A DNA stretch of 64,000 nucleotides from an uncultured Lachnospiraceae bacterium (GTDB lineage: Bacteria > Bacillota > Clostridia > Lachnospirales > Lachnospiraceae), in the NCBI GenBank assembly GCA_946615865.1, contig CAMOIJ010000002.1, forward strand, positions 1 through 64,000, in the 5' to 3' direction. Positions 8,211 through 17,603 of this stretch are shown here, one piece after another (position 1 is the first letter of the stretch; each line of letters opens with the position of its first letter). A program made the position numbers and the translations under genes. A model generated the notes under the pieces. The model saw nothing but the letters and a program-made list of their open reading frames with translations, ran no database searches and was not told the DNA's origin.

Positions 8211-9422
8211 ATGAGCCAGAACACAATGACAATGAAGATGATGATCGATCAGGCGGAGAACGACCTGCTGCACACATATAACCGATATCAGGTTGTTCTT
8301 GATCACGGTGAAGGCGTGTATCTCTACGATGTTGAGGGAAAGAAATATCTGGACTTCATGTCCGGTATCGGCGTTTTCGCCCTCGGTTACAGCAACGAGT
8401 ATTATGAGAACGCCCTGAAGGCGCAGATCGACAAGATACTGCATACTTCCAACTATTTTTATAATGTTCCCGCAATTACGGCAGCTCACAGGATCAAAGA
8501 GGTCAGCGGCATGGACCGTGTATTCTTTGCCAACTCCGGAGCCGAAGCGGTTGAAGGAGCTCTCAAGGCGGCTATCAAGTATGCTTACAACAAGGACGGC
8601 GCATCTGATCATCAGGTCGTAGCGCTCGAACACTCTTTCCACGGGCGCACATACGGCGCTCTTTCAGTCACCGGCAACAGCCACTACAGGGAAGCTTTCG
8701 GCGCAATGCCCTGTGAGGCAAGATTCGCGAAGATGAACGACATGGACAGCGTCATTTCCGCTGTGACTGATAAAACCTGCGCCATCATCATGGAAGTCGT
8801 GCAGGGCGAGGGCGGCATCGTTCCCGCGAAGGAGGAGTTCCTCCGGGCAGTGAGAGAGTTCTGTGACGAAAAGGATATCCTTCTGATCTTTGACGAAGTA
8901 CAGTGCGGCATGGGAAGAACAGGCTATATGTACGCCTGGCAGAAATTCGGCATTAAGCCCGATATCATGACTTCCGCCAAAGCGCTCGGCTGCGGGGTTC
9001 CGGTGGGCGCTTTCATGATGACCCAGAAAGTGGCGGACAACTCCCTGACGGCCGGCGACCACGGCACGACTTACGGCGGAAACCCGTTCGCGTGCGCGGC
9101 TGTCAACGCTGTGCTCGACCAGTATGAGGCGCTGGGAATAACGGATCACGTGAAGAAGGCCGCCCCCTATCTGGAGAAGAAACTTGACGAACTTGTGGCA
9201 AAATATGATTTCTGCCTGGAGAGACGGGGTCGAGGCTTCATGCAGGGCCTGGTCTGCAGAGGACCTGTGAAGGGCGTGATCGCTGACGCTATGGATAACG
9301 GTCTGATCCTCATCAACGCGGGAGCGGACATTATCCGTATCCTTCCGCCCCTCATCATCACTGAGAGGGAGATCGACGAGATGGTCTCGATACTGGAACC
9401 TGCGCTGGCAAAAGCGGAATAA
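8211..9422 (+). CDS. argD: Acetylornithine aminotransferase
   Basis: A PLP enzyme of about 403 residues, class III. FANSGAEAVEGALK binds the cofactor phosphate, IFDEVQCGMGRTG holds the PLP aspartate and TSAKALGCGVPVGA holds the Schiff-base lysine. It converts N-acetylglutamate semialdehyde to N-acetylornithine. Two adjacent ATGs are possible; the second has better spacing from GGAG. It ends the operon and is followed by a terminator. argC is not in the window, so the semialdehyde must be made by an enzyme encoded elsewhere. Confidence 0.94.
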   Translation: MSQNTMTMKMMIDQAENDLLHTYNRYQVVLDHGEGVYLYDVEGKKYLDFMSGIGVFALGYSNEYYENALKAQIDKILHTSNYFYNVPAITAAHRIKEVSGMDRVFFANSGAEAVEGALKAAIKYAYNKDGASDHQVVALEHSFHGRTYGALSVTGNSHYREAFGAMPCEARFAKMNDMDSVISAVTDKTCAIIMEVVQGEGGIVPAKEEFLRAVREFCDEKDILLIFDEVQCGMGRTGYMYAWQKFGIKPDIMTSAKALGCGVPVGAFMMTQKVADNSLTAGDHGTTYGGNPFACAAVNAVLDQYEALGITDHVKKAAPYLEKKLDELVAKYDFCLERRGRGFMQGLVCRGPVKGVIADAMDNGLILINAGADIIRILPPLIITEREIDEMVSILEPALAKAE

Positions 9423-9460
9423 TACATAAAAATGATCAAATCCCGAAAGGGGGCAGTATG

Positions 9461-9506
9461 ATCTCCACAGTATGGGTAAGTAGCCCATATTGTGGAGATT
9501 ATTTGT
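9461..9506 (+). terminator. Terminator of the arg operon
   Basis: ATCTCCACAGTATGGG pairs with CCCATATTGTGGAGAT (one G-U pair) and is followed by a T-rich tail, about 40 bases after argD. Confidence 0.7.
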
Positions 9507-9649
9507 TGTTTCACTATATTTTGTATGTCGAAGGGAGAAATTGACGAAAAAAAGGTTAACAGATAAAGAATTGACCTTGTAAAATATTACGTCAATGTTT
9601 ACAATAATGTTGTCGCAATGCGGGTCCCTTTTGAAAAGAGGGGACTAGT

Positions 9650-10294
9650 ATGCAATCTCATCTTATATTTTCTTTAATAACGAAAGGCAAAATCGTAATA
9701 ACTGTCTTAGCGGCGGCAATAGTGCTGTGCGGCTGTAAAAGAGAAAAACAGACTGTTTTTACTGAAACTGCCTATGCTTCCGACGACATCGGCGATACGC
9801 GGCAGGATGCGATATACGAGGAACAGCCGGAGCATGCAGAAACAATCTGTGTCTTTGTATGCGGAGCAGTGAACTGCGAAGGTGTGTATGAACTGCCTGA
9901 ATCCTCCAGAGTTATTGACGCTGTGGAGGCGGCGGGCGGTTATTCAGAAGACGCCGACAGAATTTATGTGAATCAGGCAGAGTATGTCTATGATACACAG
10001 AGGGTTGAGATTCCAACCTTCGAAGAAGCGCAGCGCCTTAGAGAGATCGAGGCGGAAGCGGCCGCAGAGCAGGGTGATTCGGGCAGCGTACGGGAGAACG
10101 GCCTTATTGATATCAATACCGCCGACAAGCAGGAACTGATGAGGATACCCGGGATCGGTGAGAGCAAAGCCGACAGGATAATAGAATACCGGCAGATCCA
10201 CGGCAGATTCGGTTCCATCGAGGAACTCATGAATGTGAGCGGGATCGGAAGCGGTATGTATGAAAAGATGAAAGACTGTATAACAGTGAAATAA
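9650..10294 (+). CDS. comEA: ComEA-like DNA-binding competence lipoprotein (SLBB + helix-hairpin-helix)
   Basis: 214 residues. A hydrophobic N-terminal segment ends in an LCGC lipobox near residue 28, so it is probably a lipoprotein instead of a plain transmembrane ComEA. An SLBB domain follows (VFVCGAVNCEGVYEL), then a charged linker, then two helix-hairpin-helix motifs (DINTADKQELMRIPGIG and SIEELMNVSGIG). ComEA captures incoming double-stranded DNA at the cell surface. comEC, its channel partner, lies 4 kb downstream, separated by walRK-like and GerMN genes. Confidence 0.88.
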   Translation: MQSHLIFSLITKGKIVITVLAAAIVLCGCKREKQTVFTETAYASDDIGDTRQDAIYEEQPEHAETICVFVCGAVNCEGVYELPESSRVIDAVEAAGGYSEDADRIYVNQAEYVYDTQRVEIPTFEEAQRLREIEAEAAAEQGDSGSVRENGLIDINTADKQELMRIPGIGESKADRIIEYRQIHGRFGSIEELMNVSGIGSGMYEKMKDCITVK

Positions 10295-10357
10295 TATGGT
10301 GTCTGCGCGCCAGTCGGAACCGACGGCGGAACACGACAACAAAGAGAGGAGTAATGA

Positions 10358-11062
10358 ATGGCAACAAAGGTACTTGTAGTTGATGATGAAAAAATGATCG
10401 TGAAGGGCATAAGGTTCAGCCTTCTTCAGGACGGTTATGAAGTGGATACTGCCTATGACGGCGACGAGGCTCTTCAGAAGGCGACTGAGAATCAGTACGA
10501 CATTATCCTGCTGGATGTAATGCTGCCGAAGCATTCAGGACTTGAGGTATTGCAGCAGATCAGGGAATTCTCCTCTGTTCCTGTTATCATGCTCACTGCC
10601 AAGGGCGAGGATATGGACAAGATCCTCGGACTCGACTACGGCGCGGACGACTATATCACAAAGCCTTTCAATATTCTTGAGGTGAAGGCGCGGATCAAGG
10701 CTATCATCCGCCGCGTGGCCGGAAGCCGCAAGGACAAAGAGGAAGAGGAGGAGAGGATCCTCGAGAACGGCGACCTGAGGATGGATTTTGACAACCGCAG
10801 AGTCACCGTAGCGGGCAAGGAGATCAACCTCACCAGTAAAGAATTTGAGCTTCTCGAGCTTCTGGCAACTCATCCCGGAAAGGTGTACAGCCGCTCGATG
10901 CTCCTGCAGACAGTTTGGGGTAAGGATTATCCCGGTGATGTGAGAACAGTGGATGTTCACATCAGAAGGCTCCGTGAAAAGGTGGAGCCCAACGCTTCCG
11001 AGCCTGTATATGTGCAGACTAAGTGGGGCGTAGGCTACTATTTCAGACAGAATGACAGATAA
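10358..11062 (+). CDS. OmpR/PhoB-type response regulator, WalR/VicR-like
   Basis: 234 residues. The receiver domain has VDDEK, the phospho-acceptor Asp in ILLDVMLP near residue 52 and Lys in YITKPF. The winged-helix DNA-binding domain covers about residues 135-230 (LTSKEFELLELL through VHIRRLREKVE). It overlaps the kinase gene by 11 bases. The arrangement, with a HAMP kinase and a GerMN lipoprotein behind, resembles WalRK, which controls cell-wall turnover; PhoPR-like function cannot be excluded. GAGGAG lies before the ATG. Confidence 0.9.
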   Translation: MATKVLVVDDEKMIVKGIRFSLLQDGYEVDTAYDGDEALQKATENQYDIILLDVMLPKHSGLEVLQQIREFSSVPVIMLTAKGEDMDKILGLDYGADDYITKPFNILEVKARIKAIIRRVAGSRKDKEEEEERILENGDLRMDFDNRRVTVAGKEINLTSKEFELLELLATHPGKVYSRSMLLQTVWGKDYPGDVRTVDVHIRRLREKVEPNASEPVYVQTKWGVGYYFRQNDR

Positions 11063-13007
11063 GCTCAGGGAGCTGGTCCGGAAATTCTCAGTGGTCAGAA
11101 GTCTGAGAATGAGGCTTTTCATAATTATCTTCGTGGTGGGGCTGGTGCCTTGCGTGCTCCTTCACTACGGGATCCTGAATAATTATGAGACCAGAGCCGT
11201 AGAGGTCAGAACGGAGGAAGTGGAGACGCATCTGCGTGCTCTCGCCAATCACCTGATCACATACGACTACCTGAACGATCAGTCTTCGGAACTGATCGGT
11301 GCGGAACTCGCCGAATTCTCAGCGCTGTATGACGGACGCATTATGGTGATCAGCGATCACCTGAAAGTAATGAAGGACACCTATTCGATGTCGGACGGCA
11401 AGACGATCGTGTCGCCTGATGTTGTAAAATGTCTGCTGCAGGGAAATACAGGCAGTACTTCCAACTATGACCGCCGCGACGGTTTCATTGAAATAGTGAC
11501 ACCGATAATAGCAACAAATTATGCGGACAGCAGATCTGACAATGAAGAGTCGTCGCTGAATGTGGCGGACGAAGAAGTTGTCAAAGGTGTTCTGCTGGCA
11601 AGCGTATCCACCGTCTCTATCAGAAACACACTGGGAATACTGAGCCGGAAGGCCATGCTCCTGGAAGTGATCCTGATATTGGCGGTGTTATTGATTTCAT
11701 TAGTCCTGTCCACTGTTCTGATGAAACCATTTGAAAAGCTCTCCGGAGAAATATCCGCAGTTAAGGCCGGGTATTCGACGGACCCCATCAAGGCGCCCGC
11801 TTTCGCGGAGACGGAGCATATAGCTGACGCCTTCAATCAGGTTCTTGCCAGAATGAACGCGCTGGATGAATCCAGGCAGGAATTTGTTTCAAATGTGTCA
11901 CATGAGCTGAAAACGCCGATGACTTCCATGAAAGTCCTGGCGGATTCACTGGTGCAGCAGGAAAATGTTCCTGTCGAGATGTACCGGGAGTTCATGATCG
12001 ACATCAAGAACGAGGTAGACCGCGAAAACCAGATCATTACGGAACTGCTCACCCTTGTCCGCATGGACCGGAAGGACTCCAGGCTCAATGTCAAGGAGTG
12101 CAACGTCAATGAAATGGTTGAGCTTATCCTCAGAAGACTTCGCCCCATCGCGCAGAAGAGGGACATCGAGCTGACTATGGTCAGTATGAGAGAGGTCTAC
12201 GCGGAGATCGATGAGGTCAAGATGGTCATGGTCATCACGAACCTCGTGGAAAACGCGATCAAATATAACAGGGATCACGGAAAGGTCCGCGTAACGATCA
12301 ATGCAGATCCTTATAATTTCTATATCAGCGTCGAGGATACCGGCGTGGGTATTCCGCAGGACTCCCTCGACAAGATCTATGAGAGGTTCTATCGCGTCGA
12401 CAAATCAAGGTCGAGAGAAGTCGGAGGCACAGGCCTTGGACTTTCCATTACAAAGAGTATAATTCTGCAGCATCACGGCGCTATTGATGTAAGCAGTATC
12501 GAAGGCGAGGGAACGAAGTTTACAGTTACTGTTCCGCTCAATTATGTGGCGCATCCCGTTGAGCTCAGAAGGCAGTCCGAGAGGATGAGAAGAAACGAGA
12601 AGAGGAAAAGGCAGATGCGAGCAAAGAGCGCTGCTGCGGTCCGCAAAAAGAGCAGCGGTACGTCAGGCCGTACTTCCTCGGGAAGAACTGCCGCCGGGCC
12701 TGTAAAAAAGACTTCTGCTGCCGGAACCTCAAAGAAGGCATCTTCTGCGGGAACAGTCAAAAAAGCGGCCGCTTCAGGGACAGTGAAAAAAACGACCTCC
12801 TCAGGGACCGTGAAAAAGACATCCTCTGCGGGAACAGCGAAAAAGACGTCTTCTGCCGGAACAACCAGGAAGAATACATCCGGCACGTCAGCAAAAAAGA
12901 AAACCGGTACTGCCGGGAAATCTTCCGGCGCCGGAACTGTAAAGAAAGCGCAGCGCAGCGGAAACGGGAAACCTTCAGAAAGCGGCGCATCCGGAGAGAA
13001 AGTTTGA
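11052..13007 (+). CDS. Sensor histidine kinase with a long basic C-terminal repeat tail
   Basis: 651 residues. An N-terminal membrane segment (about 20-40), an extracytoplasmic sensor region, a second membrane segment (about 205-230) and HAMP precede HisKA (VSNVSHELKTPMTSM, phospho-His in the SHELKTP box). The catalytic domain follows: NLVENAIKYN, DTGVGIP, GTGLGLSI. After residue about 490 come some 160 residues rich in K, S, T, A and G, with six 9-residue tandem repeats (KKTSSAGTx). Kinases of this type normally end soon after the ATPase domain, so the tail is unusual. It could bind DNA, RNA or acidic polymers; that is a guess. Confidence 0.9.
   Translation: MTDKLRELVRKFSVVRSLRMRLFIIIFVVGLVPCVLLHYGILNNYETRAVEVRTEEVETHLRALANHLITYDYLNDQSSELIGAELAEFSALYDGRIMVISDHLKVMKDTYSMSDGKTIVSPDVVKCLLQGNTGSTSNYDRRDGFIEIVTPIIATNYADSRSDNEESSLNVADEEVVKGVLLASVSTVSIRNTLGILSRKAMLLEVILILAVLLISLVLSTVLMKPFEKLSGEISAVKAGYSTDPIKAPAFAETEHIADAFNQVLARMNALDESRQEFVSNVSHELKTPMTSMKVLADSLVQQENVPVEMYREFMIDIKNEVDRENQIITELLTLVRMDRKDSRLNVKECNVNEMVELILRRLRPIAQKRDIELTMVSMREVYAEIDEVKMVMVITNLVENAIKYNRDHGKVRVTINADPYNFYISVEDTGVGIPQDSLDKIYERFYRVDKSRSREVGGTGLGLSITKSIILQHHGAIDVSSIEGEGTKFTVTVPLNYVAHPVELRRQSERMRRNEKRKRQMRAKSAAAVRKKSSGTSGRTSSGRTAAGPVKKTSAAGTSKKASSAGTVKKAAASGTVKKTTSSGTVKKTSSAGTAKKTSSAGTTRKNTSGTSAKKKTGTAGKSSGAGTVKKAQRSGNGKPSESGASGEKV
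12705..12866 (+). repeat. Six 27-base coding repeats in the kinase tail
   Basis: Six consecutive units encode KKTSAAGTS, KKASSAGTV, KKAAASGTV, KKTTSSGTV, KKTSSAGTA and KKTSSAGTT. The nucleotide copies have diverged at third positions, so the protein pattern has been kept by selection or the expansion is old. Degenerate units continue to the end of the gene. Confidence 0.85.
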
Positions 13008-13936
13008 ATAAAAAGACAGGAATAATCTTAATATTGTTCACACTATGCCTCTTTCTCGGTGCGTGCGCAAAGAAAGGCGCTGATAAAAGAGGCATCAGGA
13101 TCTATTATCTGAATAAGGGTGACTACGGGATCCAGGAACAGGAATATGTTCCCGAGGCCGACGACCGGGAGAGGATCATTGAGGAATTGATCGCCAAACT
13201 CTGCGTTCAGCCCAAGGAGATGACGCTCAGGGCTCCCATAACGGATTTCAGACTTCTGTCCAGTGAGACATTGGGAAAGATCGTCACGCTCAATCTTTCC
13301 GCTGAGTATTATGATCTGAGCGCCGTCGAGGAAGTACTGACAAGGACCGCCATTGTCAATACTCTTTGCAGTTTCACGGATGTGGACGGCGTCTATTTTA
13401 TGGTAGAAGGTGAAGCGTTCCGTGACGCGGACGGAGAAGAGCCGGGCATCATGGAGCCGGACCAGTTCATCTACAACTCATATACAGAGATGCGCAATTA
13501 TGAGAGAGTGCGGCTTCATCTGTATTTTGCCAATGAGACAGGAGACAAACTCGTAGACGCATACAGAACGGTGGTCTATAACAGTAATATGCCCCTTGAG
13601 AGGATCGTCATCGAGCAGGTCATACAGGGACCGAACGGCAATTTCGCGCATCCTACTGTTAACAGCGCTTCAAAAGTGATCAATGTCACGACCAGAGACC
13701 GTCGCTGCTACGTTAATCTGAACAGCGAGTTCCTTCACGGACAGGAAGGCGTACTTGCACAGACAGCGCTCTATTCGATCGTAAACTCGCTCTGCGAGCT
13801 TCCAAGTATAGAATCCGTGCAGATATCTGTAGACGGTAATACCGATGCGGTCTTTATGGAGTCGATCCCCCTTTCCGGCAGCTTCAGAATGAATGAAGAG
13901 ATCGTCGAAAGACGCGCGGAGACGGAAACACAGTAA
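13004..13936 (+). CDS. GerMN-domain lipoprotein
   Basis: 310 residues starting at a TTG that overlaps the kinase stop (TTGA). The signal peptide ends in the lipobox LGAC near residue 21. Two GerMN domains follow (about residues 35-160 and 170-300), with repeated Y-N-S-N/ERI-IEQVIQGP-type blocks. GerM of Bacillus acts in spore germination and peptidoglycan remodelling; non-spore GerMN lipoproteins are often linked to cell-envelope two-component systems. Translational coupling to the kinase suggests it modulates or serves the same envelope response. Confidence 0.85.
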   Translation: MNKKTGIILILFTLCLFLGACAKKGADKRGIRIYYLNKGDYGIQEQEYVPEADDRERIIEELIAKLCVQPKEMTLRAPITDFRLLSSETLGKIVTLNLSAEYYDLSAVEEVLTRTAIVNTLCSFTDVDGVYFMVEGEAFRDADGEEPGIMEPDQFIYNSYTEMRNYERVRLHLYFANETGDKLVDAYRTVVYNSNMPLERIVIEQVIQGPNGNFAHPTVNSASKVINVTTRDRRCYVNLNSEFLHGQEGVLAQTALYSIVNSLCELPSIESVQISVDGNTDAVFMESIPLSGSFRMNEEIVERRAETETQ

Positions 13937-13943
13937 TTTGATC

Positions 13944-13988
13944 AGCGGCTTTCGCTCAGGAACTTAACCTGACGAAAGCCGCCTTTTT
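13944..13988 (+). terminator. Terminator of the kinase/GerMN operon
   Basis: GCGGCTTTCGCTCAGG pairs with CCTGACGAAAGCCGC (one bulged base) and ends in TTTTT. Confidence 0.85.
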
Positions 13989-14003
13989 ATATCAGAGAGT
14001 ATC

Positions 14004-14032
14004 TTGCTTTTTGGGTATATCCGGATTAGGAT
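14004..14032 (+). promoter_or_regulatory. comEC: Likely comEC promoter
   Basis: TTGCTT and TAGGAT are separated by 17 bases. A leader with two small hairpins (GGACCGTTCGGTCC, then a CCCTG...CAGGG stem) lies between it and the start codon. Confidence 0.5.
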
Positions 14033-14124
14033 AATTATGTCAGGACCGTTCGGTCCGTCCCCTGCGCCGGGTCCGGCAGGGAAGAATCCATTATTTTCAA
14101 TATGAATACGGACGGAGGAGAAAC

Positions 14125-16404
14125 TTGCGAAGACCGGTTTGTCTTTTTGTAATGCTCTTTACGGCGGCAGTATGGGCCGCTGTTCTTTTCTCACCCCCGA
14201 AGCCTCTCATAGCCGAAAAGGCGGAGGGAAGGTATGTAACTCTCGTTGGGACAGTGGAGGAAAAACAATATGCGATCCGGGATCCCGGAGGAGAAGAGTA
14301 CATACAAATGACTTTGGGTAATGTCAGCCTTGAGTCTGAGATCCCTAAGGAGGGAGCTTTTAAGATAAGAAGAGGGGACAAAATACTATGTACGATCGAT
14401 GAGGATCCACAAACGCAGAAGATCTGGGCCATTGAAGGTGCCACAGTGCGGGTAAGGGGAAAGATCCGGCTGTTCAGGCAGCCTTCCAATGACGGTGAGT
14501 TTGACGCTTTTTTTTACTATAGTGTGATCGGAGGCTATCTGTTTAAGCTGAGCAATACACACATTCTCGCTTATAACAGCGGGAAGGATCCTGTAAGATC
14601 GACACTTTTCCTCGCGAGAGAGCATTTGTCTGCTGCGATGGATGAGATCTACGGCAGCAGGCATGGGACATATGGCAGAGAGTGCGCGTCTGTCATGAAA
14701 GCGATGCTTTTGGGAGAGAGCGGACTTGTTGACAGAAAGATCAAAGAGAAGTACCAGGCATCAGGCATTGTACATGTGATATGCGTGTCCGGCCTTCATA
14801 TTTCTCTGATCGGTTCCGGGATCTACGCTTTTCTTAGAAAGTGCAGGACACCGCTCTTTATTTCATGTATCGTTACCATAGCGTTTCTTTATTTGTACGG
14901 CATGCTTACAGGTATGCATACCTCATGTATAAGAGCGCTGGTCATGTTCGGGATGAGGACGGCGGCAAAAGCGGCAGGGAGGACTTACGACACGCTTACA
15001 GCTATGGCGATAGCTGCTCTGCTTCTTCTTATTGAACAGCCTTGTTATCTCTTATACAGCGGTTTTCTCTTTTCTTTTACGGCGATCGCAGCCGCAGGTC
15101 TGATGATCCCTGAGCTTCCGTCTCCTGCAAAACCTCTGGCGATCCCTCTCTTCACTCTGCCGGTGCATCTGAGTTTCTATTACACATTCCCGCTGTATTC
15201 CGTTTTTTTAAACATGGTCGTGATCTTTATGGCTCCCATACTGATGACAGCAGGATGTATATCATTATTTCTGGGGACTGCCGCAAGGGTATTATCAGGC
15301 AAAATAGTTCTGCGCGCCGTTTTTTCCGGTGCCTGCGGGCTTGCGGGAGAGGTTCCGGTCCTGATCCTTTGGATCTTTGACAGGATGTGCGATCTTACTC
15401 AGAAGCTGCCCTTTAATACTTTGACGCCGGGTAGGCCGCCGAATTGGGTGATCGCAGTTTATTACATTCTGATCGCCGCAGCCATCGCGGTTTCGCGATT
15501 GAAATCAGTCCGGGACAGAAAACTTCATGTGCTGCGCTTTTCATTCTGCGCCGCCGCAGTATTTCTGATCTTCACGATCAGGTATATTCCGCCCATGGCT
15601 TTGTATATGCTGGATGTAGGTCAGGGGGACGGGCTCGTTATCAGGACCTGCGACGAGAACGGGAGCGGTGTGATCGTGATCGACGGAGGAAGTTCCTCCA
15701 GGAAAGGGATCGGAGAAAATGTGGAGATCCCATTTCTTAAGTATCACGGGATCTCAAAGATCGATTACTGTTTGCTGACCCATGATGATCTTGATCATTG
15801 CAGCGGACTTCTGGAACTCCTCGATCAGGCAGACTCACCGGGCGGTATCAGGATCGGATGTCTGGGGATGCCTTCCATCGCGGAGGAACGAAAGGGAGAA
15901 ACATATCTCAAAATTGAGAAGACAGCGAAACTAAAAGGGATACCGGTTACATATCTGCACAGGGGAATGACATATACAAAGGGAAAATTGAATCTGAATT
16001 GCCTTCATCCTGCGCTGAACGCAAACTATGAGGACGCGAATGAGTACTCAGCGGTAATGCTGCTGACCTATGACAGGTTTTCAGCGGTCCTTACGGGCGA
16101 TCTTGAGGGACAGGGGGAAAAGGATCTTCTGGATTATCTGGGCGGAAATAAGATATCGGCAGACGTTATGAAAATCGCCCACCACGGCAGCAAAGGAGGA
16201 ACTACAGAAGAGTTTCTTCAAAAGATCTCTTCGCGCCTTGCCCTGATCTCCTGCGGATACGGGAATCGCTACGGGCATCCCGCGCCTTCTACGATCAGCA
16301 GGATCATGAATGCGGGAATGGATATTGCGGATACAAGAAAAGCAGGACAGATATCAGTGACAACAGACGGAAGGGGCGGGTATTCAATTCATACATTTTA
16401 TTGA
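14125..16404 (+). CDS. comEC: ComEC/Rec2 DNA-uptake channel
   Basis: 759 residues, starting at TTG with GGAGG six bases upstream. An N-terminal membrane segment and an OB-like extracellular domain come first, then the competence membrane domain with VSGLHISLIG near residue 220 and many hydrophobic helices, then a C-terminal metallo-beta-lactamase-type domain (LDVGQGDG, THDDLDH, HHGSKGGT). ComEC moves single-stranded DNA into the cytosol, and the C-terminal domain is thought to degrade the second strand. All parts look intact. Confidence 0.93.
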   Translation: MRRPVCLFVMLFTAAVWAAVLFSPPKPLIAEKAEGRYVTLVGTVEEKQYAIRDPGGEEYIQMTLGNVSLESEIPKEGAFKIRRGDKILCTIDEDPQTQKIWAIEGATVRVRGKIRLFRQPSNDGEFDAFFYYSVIGGYLFKLSNTHILAYNSGKDPVRSTLFLAREHLSAAMDEIYGSRHGTYGRECASVMKAMLLGESGLVDRKIKEKYQASGIVHVICVSGLHISLIGSGIYAFLRKCRTPLFISCIVTIAFLYLYGMLTGMHTSCIRALVMFGMRTAAKAAGRTYDTLTAMAIAALLLLIEQPCYLLYSGFLFSFTAIAAAGLMIPELPSPAKPLAIPLFTLPVHLSFYYTFPLYSVFLNMVVIFMAPILMTAGCISLFLGTAARVLSGKIVLRAVFSGACGLAGEVPVLILWIFDRMCDLTQKLPFNTLTPGRPPNWVIAVYYILIAAAIAVSRLKSVRDRKLHVLRFSFCAAAVFLIFTIRYIPPMALYMLDVGQGDGLVIRTCDENGSGVIVIDGGSSSRKGIGENVEIPFLKYHGISKIDYCLLTHDDLDHCSGLLELLDQADSPGGIRIGCLGMPSIAEERKGETYLKIEKTAKLKGIPVTYLHRGMTYTKGKLNLNCLHPALNANYEDANEYSAVMLLTYDRFSAVLTGDLEGQGEKDLLDYLGGNKISADVMKIAHHGSKGGTTEEFLQKISSRLALISCGYGNRYGHPAPSTISRIMNAGMDIADTRKAGQISVTTDGRGGYSIHTFY

Positions 16405-16493
16405 CAAAACGCGGGGAATGTCATTCAATGAAAGTTAATACGAAAAAGATTGTACAAGCGGCAGACCGCCGCAGCTTGTAAGTGGGGATAACA

Positions 16494-17585
16494 ATGGCCG
16501 CCAAACAGGCAAAGAGTGATTTTGCTGCAGAACAGAGACAATTTAATGAGGCGATCAGGAGCGGAGATCTGAAAAGCGTGTATCTTCTGTGCGGAGAGCA
16601 GGCATATCTGCGGCTCCAGAACAGAGATAAACTAGTGAGGGCGCTCATGGGAGACGGGGATGCGATGAATCTGGCGCGCTATACCGGGACAGATGTGACA
16701 GCCAGAGAGCTGATCGACATTGCGCAGACGCTTCCCTTTTTCGCGGACCGGAGAGTGATCATACTGGAGAATACCGGTCTGCTGAATCCAAAATCCGCAT
16801 CTAAATCCGTGACTGGCAGTAAAACGGCCGCGTCGGTCGCCGAAGAGGCGGACAGGATCGCCGGATTCATCCCCGAGATCCCGGACACTGCCTCGATCGT
16901 ATTTGTTGAGGAGAATGTCGACAAGAGAGGAAAACTTTACAAAGCAATAACCAGAAGCCGCAAGGAAAAACGGGGAGATATCCTGGAATGCGTCACGCCC
17001 GGGGAGGCTGATCTTCGCGCCTGGGCCGGCGGGATCTTCAGAAAGAACGGCTTTTCCGTAAACGGCAGAACACTGGCGCTTTTTCTGGAATTCACAGGAG
17101 AAGATATGCAGAACATAGCAGGGGAAGCGGAGAAACTCTGCTGCTACTGCATGGGAAAAAAGGAGATCACTGAACAGGATATTAAAGATGTGTGCAGTCC
17201 CAGGATCAGGGACAGGATCTTTGACATGATCGAAGCTATTGCGCTGAGAGACAGAAAGAAAGCACTGGGGATCTATATGGAACTGTGCGCCCTCAGAACC
17301 GCGCCGCAAGTCATCCTGAGTCTTATGAGGAGACAGTTTGACCAGTTGGTCAAGATAAAGGAACTGAGCGGGACAATGCCGGACGGCGAGATCGCGTCTA
17401 AGGTAGGAGTTCCTCCCTTTGTCATCACCAGAAAGTATAAGCCGGCGCTTAGAATGTACAGCACAGAGGAACTTATTGAAGCGTTGAATGATTGTATTAC
17501 TGCTGACCATGAGAGCAAGAGCGGCAGGATCGAAGCGGGGATCGCGGCGGAGATGATCATTGTAAAACACTCCGGAAGAGCGTGA
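16494..17585 (+). CDS. holA: DNA polymerase III delta subunit
   Basis: About 363 residues. HolA is the clamp-loader subunit that opens the sliding clamp. The N-terminal VYLLCGEQAYLR and a central ENTGLLNPK/VFVEENVDKRGKLYK region match the family; the C-terminal domain holds LMRRQFDQLVKIKEL. The track begins at a GTG at 16482, but GGGG lies between that and the ATG of MAAKQ, so I use the ATG. An inverted repeat at about 16451-16480 (TACAAGCGGC/GCCGC-GCTTGTA) precedes the gene and lacks a T run. Confidence 0.9.
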   Translation: MAAKQAKSDFAAEQRQFNEAIRSGDLKSVYLLCGEQAYLRLQNRDKLVRALMGDGDAMNLARYTGTDVTARELIDIAQTLPFFADRRVIILENTGLLNPKSASKSVTGSKTAASVAEEADRIAGFIPEIPDTASIVFVEENVDKRGKLYKAITRSRKEKRGDILECVTPGEADLRAWAGGIFRKNGFSVNGRTLALFLEFTGEDMQNIAGEAEKLCCYCMGKKEITEQDIKDVCSPRIRDRIFDMIEAIALRDRKKALGIYMELCALRTAPQVILSLMRRQFDQLVKIKELSGTMPDGEIASKVGVPPFVITRKYKPALRMYSTEELIEALNDCITADHESKSGRIEAGIAAEMIIVKHSGRA

Positions 17586-17603
17586 CAGTCAAATGATGAG
17601 AAG

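Noticed and set aside
12705-12866. CRISPR-like repeat
   Set aside because: The 27-base units are contiguous, in frame, diverged at third positions and without spacers; they are coding repeats.
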